64,000 nt of DNA, taken from positions 620,001 through 684,000 of the forward strand of contig NZ_JABWRD020000003.1 in assembly GCF_014268785.2 (NCBI RefSeq), in the 5' to 3' direction. Position 1 is the stretch's first letter. Each line of letters opens with the position of its first letter. The notes below the pieces were generated by a model that saw only the letters and a program-made list of their open reading frames with translations, searched no databases and was not told the origin of the DNA. The translations under genes and the position numbers were made by a program. Shown piece by piece: positions 20,646 to 30,069 of the stretch. This DNA is from Pseudomonas shirazensis (GTDB lineage Bacteria; Pseudomonadota; Gammaproteobacteria; Pseudomonadales; Pseudomonadaceae).

Positions 20646-21986
20646 ATGAGCAAAAAATACTTTGGTACCGATGGTATCCGCGGTCGCGTTGGCGTCGCTC
20701 CGATTACGCCTGACTTCATGCTCAAGCTTGGCTGGGCGGCTGGCATGGCCTTCCGCAAGCAGGGCGCCTGCCGCGTGCTGGTGGGCAAGGACACGCGGAT
20801 TTCCGGTTACATGTTCGAGTCTGCGCTGGAGGCCGGACTGTCTGCGGCCGGCGCCGATGTGATGCTGCTCGGGCCGATGCCGACTCCGGCCATCGCCTAC
20901 CTGACCCGCACCTTCCACGCCGAGGCGGGGATCGTCATCAGTGCTTCGCACAATCCGCACGACGACAACGGCATCAAGTTCTTCTCCGGCCAGGGCACCA
21001 AGCTGCCTGACGAAGTCGAGCTGATGATCGAAGAGCTGCTCGATCAGCCGATGCAGGTAGTTGAGTCGAGCAAGCTGGGCAAGGTTTCGCGCATCAACGA
21101 CGCTGCCGGTCGCTACATCGAATTCTGCAAGAGCAGCGTTCCCAGCAGCACCAGTTTCGAAGGCCTCAAACTGGTCATCGACTGCGCCCACGGTGCCACC
21201 TACAAAGTCGCGCCAAGCGTGTTCCGTGAGCTGGGGGCGGATGTCACCGTGCTGCATGCCGAGCCGAACGGGCTCAACATCAACCTCAACTGCGGCTCGA
21301 CGCACATTGAGTCGCTGCAGGCGGCGGTGCTGGTCGGTCATGCCGATCTGGGCATTGCCTTCGATGGTGACGGCGACCGCGTGCTGATGGTCGACCACAC
21401 CGGGGCCATCGTCGATGGTGACGAGCTGCTGTTCATCATTGCCAGAGACCTGCAGGAGCGTAACAAGCTGCAGGGCGGGGTGGTCGGTACCCTGATGAGC
21501 AACCTCGGCCTGGAGCTGGCCCTCAAGGACCTGGACATCCCGTTCGTGCGGGCCAAGGTCGGTGACCGGTACGTGATGGCCGAGCTGACCGAGCGCGACT
21601 GGCTGATCGGCGGGGAAAACTCCGGCCACGTAGTGTGCTGCAACCACACCAGCACCGGCGACGCGATCATCGCTGCGCTGCAGGTACTGATGGCGCTCAA
21701 GCGCCGAGGCGAGAACCTGGCGCAAACCCGTCAGGCCCTGCGCAAATGCCCGCAGGTGTTGATCAACGTGCGCTTTGCTGCTGGCCAGGCCGACCCGCTG
21801 GAGCACCCGGCAGTGATCGAAGCCAGTGCCAAGGCGACCGAGGCGATGGCCGGTCGTGGCCGTGTGTTACTGCGCAAGTCCGGCACCGAGCCGCTGGTGC
21901 GGGTGATGGTCGAAGGTGACGACGAAAGTCAGGTCCGCGGCCATGCCGAAGCCCTGGCCAAGGTGGTTGCTGAAGTTTGTGCTTGA
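20646..21986 (+). CDS. glmM: Phosphoglucosamine mutase GlmM
   Basis: 446 residues. GlmM converts glucosamine-6-phosphate to glucosamine-1-phosphate for peptidoglycan and lipopolysaccharide precursors. The phosphorylated serine is Ser101 in VISASHNPHDDNGIKFF. The metal loop FDGDGDR and the C-terminal phosphate-binding RKSGTEPLVRVM are present. It is in an apparent operon with folP; tpiA follows by 66 bp. Confidence 0.97.
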   Translation: MSKKYFGTDGIRGRVGVAPITPDFMLKLGWAAGMAFRKQGACRVLVGKDTRISGYMFESALEAGLSAAGADVMLLGPMPTPAIAYLTRTFHAEAGIVISASHNPHDDNGIKFFSGQGTKLPDEVELMIEELLDQPMQVVESSKLGKVSRINDAAGRYIEFCKSSVPSSTSFEGLKLVIDCAHGATYKVAPSVFRELGADVTVLHAEPNGLNINLNCGSTHIESLQAAVLVGHADLGIAFDGDGDRVLMVDHTGAIVDGDELLFIIARDLQERNKLQGGVVGTLMSNLGLELALKDLDIPFVRAKVGDRYVMAELTERDWLIGGENSGHVVCCNHTSTGDAIIAALQVLMALKRRGENLAQTRQALRKCPQVLINVRFAAGQADPLEHPAVIEASAKATEAMAGRGRVLLRKSGTEPLVRVMVEGDDESQVRGHAEALAKVVAEVCA

Positions 21987-22052
21987 AAGGCTCTTGCCAG
22001 CGCAGATCTGGTTGGGTAAGATCTGCGCCCACTTTGACCGACGAGGTAAAGC

Positions 22053-22808
22053 ATGCGTCGCCCCATGGTAGCTGGTAACTGGAAGATGCATGGTACCCGC
22101 GCTAGCGTCGCTGAGCTGACCGAAGGCCTGGGCAATTTGTCCTTGCCAGCCGGTGTCGAAGTTGCGGTATTTCCACCCGCGCTGTTTGTCACTGAGGTGA
22201 TTAACGGCCTGCAGGGTAAAGGAATTATCGTAGGTGCACAGAATTCTGCTATACAGCCTGAGCAAGGCGCGCTGACCGGCGAAGTTGCACCGAGTCAGTG
22301 GGCTGAAGTCGGTTGCAAGTTGGTGTTGATTGGTCACTCGGAGCGTCGCCAGATCATTGGCGAAACAGATGAAGTGCTCAATTGCAAGTTTGCAGCGGCA
22401 CAGGCTGGTGGTTTAACGCCAGTGCTCTGTGTAGGGGAAACCCTCGAAGAGCGTGAAGCGGGCAAGACGCTTGAAGTTGTTGGGCGTCAACTAAGCAGTA
22501 TCATCGACGCGTGCGGTGTTAAGGCTTTGGCCAATGCGGTAATTGCTTATGAGCCTGTTTGGGCGATTGGCACAGGTTTGACGGCCACGCCGCAACAAGC
22601 TCAGGATGTGCACGCTGCCATCCGCGCTCAATTGCAGGTGCTGGACGCGGAAGTTGCTGATAATATGCGACTTCTCTACGGCGGTAGCGTGAAAGCGGCC
22701 AATGCGGCCGAACTGTTCGGCATGCCGGACATCGATGGGGGGCTCATTGGTGGAGCTTCCCTGAACGCAGACGAATTCGGTGCAATTTGTCGCGCCGCAG
22801 GACACTGA
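22053..22808 (+). CDS. tpiA: Triosephosphate isomerase TpiA
   Basis: 251 residues starting MRRPMVAGNWKMHGTR. TpiA interconverts dihydroxyacetone phosphate and glyceraldehyde-3-phosphate. The active-site Lys is in GNWKMHG, the electrophilic His in LIGHSERRQ, and the catalytic Glu in AYEPVWAIGTG. The last phosphate loop GGSVKAANA is intact. secG begins 4 bp after its stop, a linkage common in gammaproteobacteria. Confidence 0.97.
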   Translation: MRRPMVAGNWKMHGTRASVAELTEGLGNLSLPAGVEVAVFPPALFVTEVINGLQGKGIIVGAQNSAIQPEQGALTGEVAPSQWAEVGCKLVLIGHSERRQIIGETDEVLNCKFAAAQAGGLTPVLCVGETLEEREAGKTLEVVGRQLSSIIDACGVKALANAVIAYEPVWAIGTGLTATPQQAQDVHAAIRAQLQVLDAEVADNMRLLYGGSVKAANAAELFGMPDIDGGLIGGASLNADEFGAICRAAGH

Positions 22809-22812
22809 TCAA

Positions 22813-23205
22813 ATGATTGAAACCGTCGTAGTTGTTTTTCATCTGTTGGCTGCGCTGTCGTTGGTAGCGTTGGTCTTGTTGCAACAGGGTAAGGGTGCAG
22901 AAGCAGGAGCATCTTTCGGCGCAGGGGCCTCAAACACTGTGTTCGGAAGCCAGGGCTCGGCAACCTTCCTAAGTAAATTCACTGCTGTACTCGCTGCCAC
23001 TTTCTTTTTAACTGCACTTGGGTTAGGATACTTCGCAAAGGAGAAGGCTCACGAGCTGACTCAAGCAGGTTTGCCAAATCCAGCAGTATTGGAAGTTCAG
23101 CAACCTAAGCCGGCAGTTAATGATGATGTACCGGTGCTCCAGGAACAGAAGAGCAACACTGCCCCAGCGGGTGATGTAGTTCCTCCAACCGAAGAGCAGA
23201 AGTAA
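22813..23205 (+). CDS. secG: Protein translocase subunit SecG
   Basis: 130 residues from MIETVVVVFHLLAALSLVAL. SecG is the small auxiliary subunit of the SecYEG inner-membrane channel. Two membrane helices (about 3-22 and 54-73) flank the conserved QQGKGAEAGASFGAGASNTVFGS loop (residues 24 onward). A polar, Pro/Gln-rich C-terminal tail follows. Its coding end is 21 bp upstream of the tRNA-Leu gene. Confidence 0.95.
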   Translation: MIETVVVVFHLLAALSLVALVLLQQGKGAEAGASFGAGASNTVFGSQGSATFLSKFTAVLAATFFLTALGLGYFAKEKAHELTQAGLPNPAVLEVQQPKPAVNDDVPVLQEQKSNTAPAGDVVPPTEEQK

Positions 23206-23226
23206 CGGGTTTCAAATTGTAGTATT

Positions 23227-23312
23227 GCCGAGGTGGTGGAATTGGTAGACACGCAACCTTGAGGTGGTTGTGCCCATAGGGTGTAGGGGTTCGAGTCCCC
23301 TTCTCGGTACCA
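23227..23312 (+). tRNA. tRNA-Leu (anticodon GAG)
   Basis: 86-nt tRNA with acceptor GCCGAGG, a long class II variable arm, T-arm GGGGTTCGAGTCCCC and encoded CCA. The anticodon stem CAACC/GGTTG encloses TTGAGGT, giving anticodon GAG, which reads CTC and CTT. A terminator follows at 23326. Confidence 0.97.
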
Positions 23313-23325
23313 ATTGAAGCAAGAG

Positions 23326-23347
23326 AGCCCGCTTTAGCGGGCTTTCT
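23326..23347 (+). terminator. Terminator after tRNA-Leu
   Basis: AGCCCGC TTTA GCGGGCT (23326-23343) followed by TTCTTGT. Ends the secG/tRNA-Leu transcript before the next tRNA. Confidence 0.75.
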
Positions 23348-23410
23348 TGTCGGTGGAAGTCTGATTGACCCCGCCAGGGGTTCAGTCTTATACTTTCGCC
23401 CCAGCTTTGT

Positions 23411-23487
<77 letters not shown>

Positions 23488-23498
23488 GTTTTGAGCGG

Positions 23499-23520
23499 AG
23501 CCCCTTTTCAGGGGCTTTTT
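23499..23520 (+). terminator. Terminator-like hairpin after tRNA-fMet
   Basis: AGCCCCT TTTC AGGGGCT (23499-23516) with a T-run to 23520. It may also act as a partial terminator/antitermination site ahead of rimP-nusA. Confidence 0.75.
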
Positions 23521-23617
23521 GCTAGCCGAACAGTTTTGGCGTCGTTGTCCAACGGCGCTTTCAGGGATGGGCGCTTCGCCCATTTTTTATTTGCACAGCA
23601 TGCACGAGGGGGTTCAG

Positions 23618-24076
23618 GTGTCGAGCAAGCTAGAACAGTTGCAGGCCTTGTTGGCCCCGGTTGTCGAGGGTCTGGGCTATCAATGCTGGGGGGTGGAATT
23701 CATCGCCCAGGGCAAGCATTCGGTCTTGCGTGTCTATATCGACAAGGAAGGCGGCGTGCTGGTGGATGACTGCGCAATTGTCAGTCGTCAGGTCAGCGGC
23801 GTTCTCGATGTCGAAGACCCGATCACCTCCGAATATACCCTCGAGGTGTCTTCTCCTGGCATGGAACGCCCACTGTTCACGCTTGAACAGTATGCCTCGC
23901 ATGCCGGCGAACAAGTGAAGATCAAGCTGCGTTCACCCTTCGAGGGTCGTCGCAACTTCCAGGGCCTTCTCCGCGGCGTGGAGGAACAGGATGTGATCGT
24001 CCAGGTCGATGATCAAGAGTTCCTGCTACCGATCGACTCGATCGAAAAGGCCAATATTATTCCCAGTTTTGACTGA
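23618..24076 (+). CDS. rimP: Ribosome maturation factor RimP
   Basis: 152 residues from a GTG at 23618 (VSSKLEQLQALLAPV), preceded by CGAGGGGG at 23605-23612; an ATG at 23600 adds six residues not found in relatives. RimP is needed for 30S subunit maturation. The N-terminal alpha-beta domain and C-terminal SH3-like barrel (VKIKLRSPFEGRRNFQGLL) are complete. First gene of the rimP-nusA-infB-rbfA-truB cluster. Confidence 0.95.
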   Translation: MSSKLEQLQALLAPVVEGLGYQCWGVEFIAQGKHSVLRVYIDKEGGVLVDDCAIVSRQVSGVLDVEDPITSEYTLEVSSPGMERPLFTLEQYASHAGEQVKIKLRSPFEGRRNFQGLLRGVEEQDVIVQVDDQEFLLPIDSIEKANIIPSFD

Positions 24077-24135
24077 GACGTGCCGGGCCCGGTGACTAGA
24101 CCGGACCCAATGGCTTGCGCAAGGCGAGGCGTACG

Positions 24136-25617
24136 ATGAGCAAAGAAGTACTGCTGGTTGTTGAATCGGTATCCAACGAGAAGGGCGTCCCACCGGGCGT
24201 GATCTTCGAAGCGCTGGAAGTGGCTCTGGCCACTGCAACCAAAAAACGTTTTGAAGACGAAGTCGACCTGCGTGTGGAAATCAACCGCCACACCGGTAAC
24301 TACGAGACCTTCCGTCGCTGGACCGTGGTCGATGAGCAGGATCTTGATGATCCGGCGATCGAAACCTGGCTGGAAAAGATCCACGAGACCCACCCTGAAG
24401 CCAAGGTTGGTGACGTGATCGAGGAGAAGATCGACTCGATCGAGTTCGGTCGTATCGCCGCTCAGACCGCCAAGCAGGTCATCGTGCAGAAAGTCCGCGA
24501 GGCCGAGCGCGCCCAGGTGGTCGACGCTTACCGCGAACGCGTGGGCGAGATCATCTCCGGCACCGTCAAGAAGGTCACCCGCGACAACGTTATCGTCGAC
24601 CTGGGCAACAATGCCGAAGCATTGCTGGCTCGTGAAGACATCATTCCACGCGAGACCTTCCGCGTCGGTGTGCGCTTGCGCGCACTGTTGAAGGAAATCC
24701 GCACCGAGAACCGCGGTCCACAGCTGATCCTGTCGCGCACTGCGCCACAGATGCTGATCGAACTGTTCACTATCGAAGTGCCGGAAATTGCCGAAGGCCT
24801 CATCGAGGTCATGGCCGCTTCCCGTGACCCGGGTTCGCGCGCCAAGATCGCCGTTCGCTCCAAGGACAAGCGCATCGACCCGCAAGGTGCCTGTATCGGC
24901 ATGCGCGGTTCGCGTGTGCAGGCGGTGTCCGGCGAGTTGGGCGGTGAGCGTGTGGATATCGTCCTCTGGGACGAGAACCCCGCGCAGTTCGTCATCAACG
25001 CCATGTCGCCGGCTGAAGTCGCGGCGATCATCGTCGATGAAGATGCCCACGCCATGGACATCGCTGTTGGCGAGGACAACCTGGCCCAGGCCATCGGTCG
25101 TGGTGGTCAGAACGTTCGTCTGGCAAGCCAGCTTACCGGCTGGACCCTGAACGTGATGACCGAGAAGGACATCCAGGCCAAGCAGCAAGCCGAGACTGGC
25201 GACATCCTGCGCAACTTTGTCGACGAGCTGGAAGTCGATGAAGAGCTGGCCCAGGTGCTGGTCGACGAAGGCTTCACCAGCCTGGAAGAAATTGCCTACG
25301 TACCGTTGGAAGAAATGCTCAACATCGATGGCTTTGACGAGGATATCGTCAACGAGCTTCGCGCTCGTGCCAAGGACCGCCTGTTGACCAAAGCCATCGC
25401 TACCGAGGAAAAACTGGCAGACGCCCATCCGGCCGAAGACCTGCTCTCTCTTGAGGGTATGGACAATGACCTGGCGGTTGAACTGGCGGTGCGCGGCGTG
25501 GTTACCCGCGAAGACCTGGCCGAGCAGTCGATTGACGACCTGCTCGACATCGACGGCATCGACCAAGAGCGTGCCGGCAAGTTGATCATGGCCGCCCGAG
25601 CCCACTGGTTCGAGTAA
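24136..25617 (+). CDS. nusA: Transcription termination/antitermination protein NusA
   Basis: 493 residues from MSKEVLLVVESVSNEKGVPP. NusA binds RNA polymerase and modulates pausing, termination and rRNA antitermination. It shows the N-terminal polymerase-binding domain, an S1 domain (VGEIISGTVKKVTRDNVIVDLG, about 135 onward), two KH domains (GACIGMRGSRVQ and AIGRGGQNVRLASQ) and two C-terminal acidic repeat domains (from about 365). It is upstream of infB by 27 bp. The operon feeds ribosome and RNA-processing factors. Confidence 0.97.
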   Translation: MSKEVLLVVESVSNEKGVPPGVIFEALEVALATATKKRFEDEVDLRVEINRHTGNYETFRRWTVVDEQDLDDPAIETWLEKIHETHPEAKVGDVIEEKIDSIEFGRIAAQTAKQVIVQKVREAERAQVVDAYRERVGEIISGTVKKVTRDNVIVDLGNNAEALLAREDIIPRETFRVGVRLRALLKEIRTENRGPQLILSRTAPQMLIELFTIEVPEIAEGLIEVMAASRDPGSRAKIAVRSKDKRIDPQGACIGMRGSRVQAVSGELGGERVDIVLWDENPAQFVINAMSPAEVAAIIVDEDAHAMDIAVGEDNLAQAIGRGGQNVRLASQLTGWTLNVMTEKDIQAKQQAETGDILRNFVDELEVDEELAQVLVDEGFTSLEEIAYVPLEEMLNIDGFDEDIVNELRARAKDRLLTKAIATEEKLADAHPAEDLLSLEGMDNDLAVELAVRGVVTREDLAEQSIDDLLDIDGIDQERAGKLIMAARAHWFE

Positions 25618-25644
25618 TTAGGCGCGGCCTGAGGAGAGAAGTGC

Positions 25645-28170
25645 ATGACGCAAGTCACGGTGAAAGAATTGGCCCAAGAGGTCGCTGCACCGGTTGAGCG
25701 CCTGCTGCAGCAGATGCGTGAGGCGGGTTTGCCGCACACCGACGCCGGTCAGGTAGTGACCGACAATGAGAAGCAGGCATTGCTGACTCATCTGAAGAGC
25801 AGCCACAAGGCAAAAGTGGAAGAGCCGCGCAAGATTACCTTGCAGCGCAAAACCACCAGCACCCTGCGTGTCGCCGGTAGCAAGAGCATCAGCGTAGAAG
25901 TACGCAAGAAGAAAGTTTTCGTTCAGCGCAGCCCGGAAGAAATCCAGGCTGAGCAGGCGCGTGAGCTGGAAGAGCGTCGCGTGGCTGAAAACGCCGCACG
26001 CGAAAAAGCCAACATCGATTCGCGTCAGCGTATCGCCGAGCGTGACGCCCCGCAGGGTGCTGTTGCGAGCAAGTCTGAGCCTGTTGCCGCCGCTGCTCCT
26101 GCAGCCGCTGCACCGGCCCCGGCAGCTGCGCCGCAAGAGCCTCTGACCGAGGAAGCAGCGGTTCGCGCCGCCGAGCGCAAGAAAGAAGAAGTGCGCCGCA
26201 CCGAAGACCGTGCCCGCAACGAAGACCGTCGCGGCCGTGGCGAAGCGCCGCGCGTGTCGGTCAAGGTCAAGGTCAAAGAGAAAGAAAAGACCCCGACTCC
26301 GCGTGCTGCTCCGCGTACTACCGAAGAGGAAAGCGATGGCTTCCGTCGCGGTGGCCGTGGCAAGGGCAAGCTGAAGAAGCGCAACCAGCATGGCTTCCAG
26401 AGCCCTACCGGCCCGGTTATCCGTGCCGTGAGCATCGGCGAGACCATCACCGTCTCCGAGCTGGCCAACCAGATGTCCGTCAAAGGCGCTGAAGTGGTCA
26501 AGTTCATGTTCAAGATGGGTACTCCGGTCACCATCAACCAGGTCCTCGACCAGGAAACTGCACAGCTGGTAGCTGAAGAGCTGGGCCACAAGGTCACGCT
26601 GGTCAGCGACACCGCGCTGGAAGATTCCCTGGCCGAATCGCTGAAGTTCGAAGGTGAAGTCACCTCGCGTGCTCCGGTCGTGACCGTAATGGGCCACGTC
26701 GACCACGGTAAAACCTCGCTGCTCGACTACATCCGTCGTGCCAAGGTTGCTGCTGGCGAAGCCGGTGGTATCACCCAGCACATTGGTGCCTACCACGTCG
26801 AAACCGACCGTGGCATGGTCACCTTCCTCGACACTCCTGGTCACGCCGCGTTTACTCAGATGCGTGCCCGTGGTGCCAAGGCGACCGACATCGTCATCCT
26901 GGTGGTGGCGGCGGACGACGGCGTGATGCCGCAGACCCGTGAAGCAGTTCAGCATGCGAAAGCCGCTGGCGTGCCACTGGTTGTTGCAGTGAACAAGATC
27001 GACAAGCCAGGCGCTGACCTCGACCGCATTCGTAACGAACTGTCGGTAGAAGGCGTGACCTCCGAGGAATGGGGTGGCGACACTCCATTCGTCAAGGTTT
27101 CGGCGAAGATGGGTACCGGCGTCGACGAACTGCTTGAAGCCGTTCTGTTGCAGGCGGAGATCCTCGAGCTGTCGGCTACCCCAACCGCGCCTGGTCGTGG
27201 TGTGGTTGTCGAATCGCGTCTGGACAAGGGCCGCGGCCCGGTCGCTACCATCCTGGTTCAGGACGGTACGCTGCGTCAGGGCGACATGGTCCTGGTCGGC
27301 TCTAACTATGGCCGCGTGCGTGCCATGCTTGACGAGAACGGCAAGCCAGTCAAAGAAGCCGGCCCATCGATCCCGGTCGAGATTCTCGGCCTCGATGGCA
27401 CTCCGGAAGCCGGTGACGAGCTGTCGGTAGTCGGCGACGAGAAGAAAGCCCGCGAAGTTGCCCTGTTCCGTCAAGGCAAGTACCGCGAGGTCAAGCTGGC
27501 CCGTGCTCACGCCGGCAAGCTGGAAAACATCTTCGAGACCATGGGTCAGGAAGAGAAGAAGACCCTCAACATCGTCCTCAAGACCGATGTTCGTGGCTCC
27601 CTGGAAGCACTGCAGGGTTCGCTGGGCGGTCTGGGCAACGACGAGGTGCAGGTCCGTGTGATTGGTGGCGGTGTCGGTGGTATCACCGAGAGCGATGCCA
27701 ACCTGGCCCTGGCGTCCAACGCGGTGCTGTTCGGCTTCAACGTGCGGGCCGATGCCGGCGCGCGCAAGATCGTCGAGCAGGAAGGTCTGGATATGCGTTA
27801 CTACAACGTGATCTACGACATCATCGAAGACGTCAAGAAAGCCCTGACCGGCATGCTCGGCAGTGATGTTCGCGAGAACATCCTGGGCGTTGCAGAAGTA
27901 CGTGATGTGTTCCGTTCGCCGAAGTTCGGCGCCGTCGCTGGCTGTATGGTCATCGAAGGTACCGTGTACCGCAACCGTCCGATCCGCGTTCTGCGCGAAG
28001 ACGTTGTGATCTTCGAAGGCGAGCTGGAATCGCTGCGTCGCTTCAAGGACGACGCTGCCGAAGTTCGTGCCGGCATGGAGTGCGGTATTGGCGTCAAGAG
28101 CTACAACGACGTCAAGGTCGGCGACAAGATCGAAGTCTTCGAGAAAGTCCAGGTGGCTCGTACCCTGTAA
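25645..28170 (+). CDS. infB: Translation initiation factor IF-2
   Basis: 841 residues. IF-2 is a GTPase that brings fMet-tRNA to the 30S subunit and promotes subunit joining. An IF2 N-terminal domain (about 1-50) is followed by a long charged and Ala/Pro-rich linker (EKEKTPTPRAAPRT and similar). The G domain starts near residue 349 with GHVDHGKTS, and also has DTPGHAAF and NKID. Four C-terminal domains follow. Internal in-frame starts that give shorter IF-2 forms, as in E. coli, are possible but not evident. Confidence 0.97.
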   Translation: MTQVTVKELAQEVAAPVERLLQQMREAGLPHTDAGQVVTDNEKQALLTHLKSSHKAKVEEPRKITLQRKTTSTLRVAGSKSISVEVRKKKVFVQRSPEEIQAEQARELEERRVAENAAREKANIDSRQRIAERDAPQGAVASKSEPVAAAAPAAAAPAPAAAPQEPLTEEAAVRAAERKKEEVRRTEDRARNEDRRGRGEAPRVSVKVKVKEKEKTPTPRAAPRTTEEESDGFRRGGRGKGKLKKRNQHGFQSPTGPVIRAVSIGETITVSELANQMSVKGAEVVKFMFKMGTPVTINQVLDQETAQLVAEELGHKVTLVSDTALEDSLAESLKFEGEVTSRAPVVTVMGHVDHGKTSLLDYIRRAKVAAGEAGGITQHIGAYHVETDRGMVTFLDTPGHAAFTQMRARGAKATDIVILVVAADDGVMPQTREAVQHAKAAGVPLVVAVNKIDKPGADLDRIRNELSVEGVTSEEWGGDTPFVKVSAKMGTGVDELLEAVLLQAEILELSATPTAPGRGVVVESRLDKGRGPVATILVQDGTLRQGDMVLVGSNYGRVRAMLDENGKPVKEAGPSIPVEILGLDGTPEAGDELSVVGDEKKAREVALFRQGKYREVKLARAHAGKLENIFETMGQEEKKTLNIVLKTDVRGSLEALQGSLGGLGNDEVQVRVIGGGVGGITESDANLALASNAVLFGFNVRADAGARKIVEQEGLDMRYYNVIYDIIEDVKKALTGMLGSDVRENILGVAEVRDVFRSPKFGAVAGCMVIEGTVYRNRPIRVLREDVVIFEGELESLRRFKDDAAEVRAGMECGIGVKSYNDVKVGDKIEVFEKVQVARTL

Positions 28171-28226
28171 GGGTCGAGCTGGCAGATGCCCCGCCCCAGG
28201 GCGGTTGGCAACGCCTCTGCAGGTAG

Positions 28227-28260
28227 CGCCCGGTCAGGCTTCACGCCTGGCCGGGCGTTT
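28227..28260 (+). terminator. Strong hairpin between infB and rbfA
   Basis: CGCCCGGTCAGGC (28227-28239) pairs with GCCTGGCCGGGCG (28245-28257), 13 pairs with one wobble, loop TTCAC, followed by a short TTT. It lies in the 117-bp gap before rbfA and could be a partial terminator or a stabiliser of the infB message. Confidence 0.6.
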
Positions 28261-28287
28261 GCCGCTTTAAGTTACAGGTAGCAACGA

Positions 28288-28689
28288 ATGGCAAAAGAAT
28301 ACAGCCGTACCCAACGCATTGGCGATCAGATGCAGCGCGAGCTTGCCGAGCTGATCCGCCGTGAAGTGAAAGATCCACGCGTCGGCCTGGTGACCATCAC
28401 CGCCGTCGACGTCAGCCGCGACGTGGGCCATGCCAAGGTGTTCATCACCGTCATGGGCCAGGAAGAGGAACCTGATGCGGTCAAGCAGTCGGTCAAGGCG
28501 TTGAACAACGCTGCGAGCTTCCTGCGTCTGCACCTGGGCCGCTCGATGCAGCTGCGCAGCGTGCCGCAACTGCACTTCCATTACGATGAGAGCGTCAGCC
28601 GCGGGGTTCACCTGTCGGCACTGATCGAGCGTGCCGTGGCAGAAGACCGCCAGCACCAGGATCCCGTCGAGCCGGACACCAAGGAGTAA
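28288..28689 (+). CDS. rbfA: 30S ribosome-binding factor RbfA
   Basis: 133 residues starting MAKEYSRTQRIGDQMQRELA. RbfA binds pre-30S particles near the 16S rRNA 5' helix and is important for late assembly, especially in the cold. It is a single KH-like domain with the VGLVTITAVDVSRDVGHAKVF core and the conserved RSVPQLHFHYDES end. It lies 3 bp ahead of the truB start, so translation of the pair is probably coupled. Confidence 0.96.
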   Translation: MAKEYSRTQRIGDQMQRELAELIRREVKDPRVGLVTITAVDVSRDVGHAKVFITVMGQEEEPDAVKQSVKALNNAASFLRLHLGRSMQLRSVPQLHFHYDESVSRGVHLSALIERAVAEDRQHQDPVEPDTKE

Positions 28690-28692
28690 TCG

Positions 28693-29610
28693 GTGGCCCA
28701 GGTCAAACGAATCCGCCGCGACGTCAGCGGCATCATCCTGCTCGACAAACCGTTGGGGTTTACCTCCAACGCAGCGTTGCAAAAGGTCCGCTGGTTGCTC
28801 AATGCCGAGAAGGCCGGTCACACCGGCAGCCTCGACCCACTGGCCAGTGGCGTGCTGCCGCTGTGCTTTGGCGAAGCGACCAAGTTTTCGCAGTACCTGC
28901 TCGATTCCGACAAGGGCTACGAAACCGTCATGCAGATGGGGCAGACCACCACCACGGCAGACGCCGAAGGTGAGGTCCTGCAGACCCGTGAGGTGACCGT
29001 TGGTCGCGCCGACATCGAGGCAGCCCTGCCTCAATTTCGCGGCCCGATCAGCCAGATACCGCCGATGTACTCGGCCCTCAAGCGTGATGGCCAGCCGCTG
29101 TACAAACTGGCCCGTGCGGGAGAGGTAGTGGAGCGCGAGGCGCGTTCTGTTACTATTAACCGCTTGGAGCTGCTCGAGTGCGAAGGCACCCGTGCGCGTC
29201 TGACGGTAAATTGCACCAAAGGCACCTATATCCGCACCCTGGTGGAGGATATTGGTGAAGTGTTGGGCTGTGGCGCTTATGTTGCCGAGCTGCGTCGGAC
29301 CCAGGCTGGGCCCTTCGAGCTGGCACAGACAGTGACGCTCGAAGAGCTCGAGCAAGCCCACGCCGACGGTGGCAACGAAGCGCTAGATCGCTTCCTGATG
29401 CCGTCCGACAGCGGTCTGCTCGACTGGCCTGTGGTGCAGTTGTCAGAGCACAGCTCGTTCTACTGGCTGCATGGCCAGGCAGTACGTGCACCGGATGCGC
29501 CGCAATTCGGCATGGTTCGGGTGCAGGATCACAATGGTCGCTTCATTGGTATCGGTGAAGTGAGCGAAGACGGGCGCGTTGCGCCACGTCGCTTGATTCG
29601 GTCGGAATGA
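28693..29610 (+). CDS. truB: tRNA pseudouridine-55 synthase TruB
   Basis: 305 residues from a GTG at 28693 with AAGGAG at 28681-28686. TruB makes the universal pseudouridine in the T-loop of tRNA and also acts as a tRNA chaperone. The catalytic Asp is in the motif GHTGSLDPLASGVLPLCFGEATK. The TruB C-terminal PUA-like domain (from about 250) includes VRVQDHNGRFIGIGEV. It belongs to the nusA-infB-rbfA cluster. Confidence 0.96.
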   Translation: MAQVKRIRRDVSGIILLDKPLGFTSNAALQKVRWLLNAEKAGHTGSLDPLASGVLPLCFGEATKFSQYLLDSDKGYETVMQMGQTTTTADAEGEVLQTREVTVGRADIEAALPQFRGPISQIPPMYSALKRDGQPLYKLARAGEVVEREARSVTINRLELLECEGTRARLTVNCTKGTYIRTLVEDIGEVLGCGAYVAELRRTQAGPFELAQTVTLEELEQAHADGGNEALDRFLMPSDSGLLDWPVVQLSEHSSFYWLHGQAVRAPDAPQFGMVRVQDHNGRFIGIGEVSEDGRVAPRRLIRSE

Positions 29611-29718
29611 CCGATACTTGCGTTGCCGGCATGAGCCGACAGCGCAAGACACGAGGGTGGCTGTCAGTAGGCACGGTCACAGCTCTTTTATTAATACAGG
29701 GTTCGTCCCTGGCCTATT

Positions 29719-29738
29719 GGACCCCGCTTGCGGGATCC
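29719..29738 (+). promoter_or_regulatory. Stem-loop in the rpsO leader (possible S15 operator)
   Basis: GGACCCCGC (29719-29727), loop TT, then GCGGGATCC (29730-29738), with one mismatch. It lies 20 nt before the rpsO start. In E. coli S15 represses its own translation through a leader pseudoknot, but the structures differ between species, so an S15 role here is inference. Confidence 0.35.
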
Positions 29739-29757
29739 GTTTAACTGGAGATGCCAA

Positions 29758-30027
29758 ATGGCCCTCAGCGTTGAAGAAAAAGCACAAATCGTTACCGACT
29801 ACCAGCAAGCCGTCGGCGACACCGGTAGCCCAGAAGTGCAGGTTGCACTGCTGACTGCCAACATCAACAAACTGCAAGGTCACTTCAAGATCAACGGTAA
29901 AGACCACCACTCGCGTCGTGGCCTGATCCGTATGGTTAACCAGCGTCGTAAGCTGCTGGATTACCTGAAGGGCAAAGACACCACCCGTTACAGCACCCTG
30001 ATCGGTCGTCTGGGCCTGCGTCGCTAA
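29758..30027 (+). CDS. rpsO: 30S ribosomal protein S15
   Basis: 89 residues from MALSVEEKAQIVTDYQQAVG, exactly the family length. S15 binds 16S rRNA at the central-domain three-way junction and nucleates platform assembly. The signature LTANINKLQGHFKINGKDHHSRRGLIRMVNQRRKLLDYL is intact. A GGAG at 29747-29750 is a good ribosome-binding site. It is paired with pnp, as in E. coli. Confidence 0.98.
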   Translation: MALSVEEKAQIVTDYQQAVGDTGSPEVQVALLTANINKLQGHFKINGKDHHSRRGLIRMVNQRRKLLDYLKGKDTTRYSTLIGRLGLRR

Positions 30028-30069
30028 TAGCGGCCTGGCTAGTGGTGGGCGTGGCGGGTCGCAAGCTTT

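Noticed and set aside
25618..27510. 630-codon open frame antisense to infB
   Set aside because: Shadow of infB codon use.
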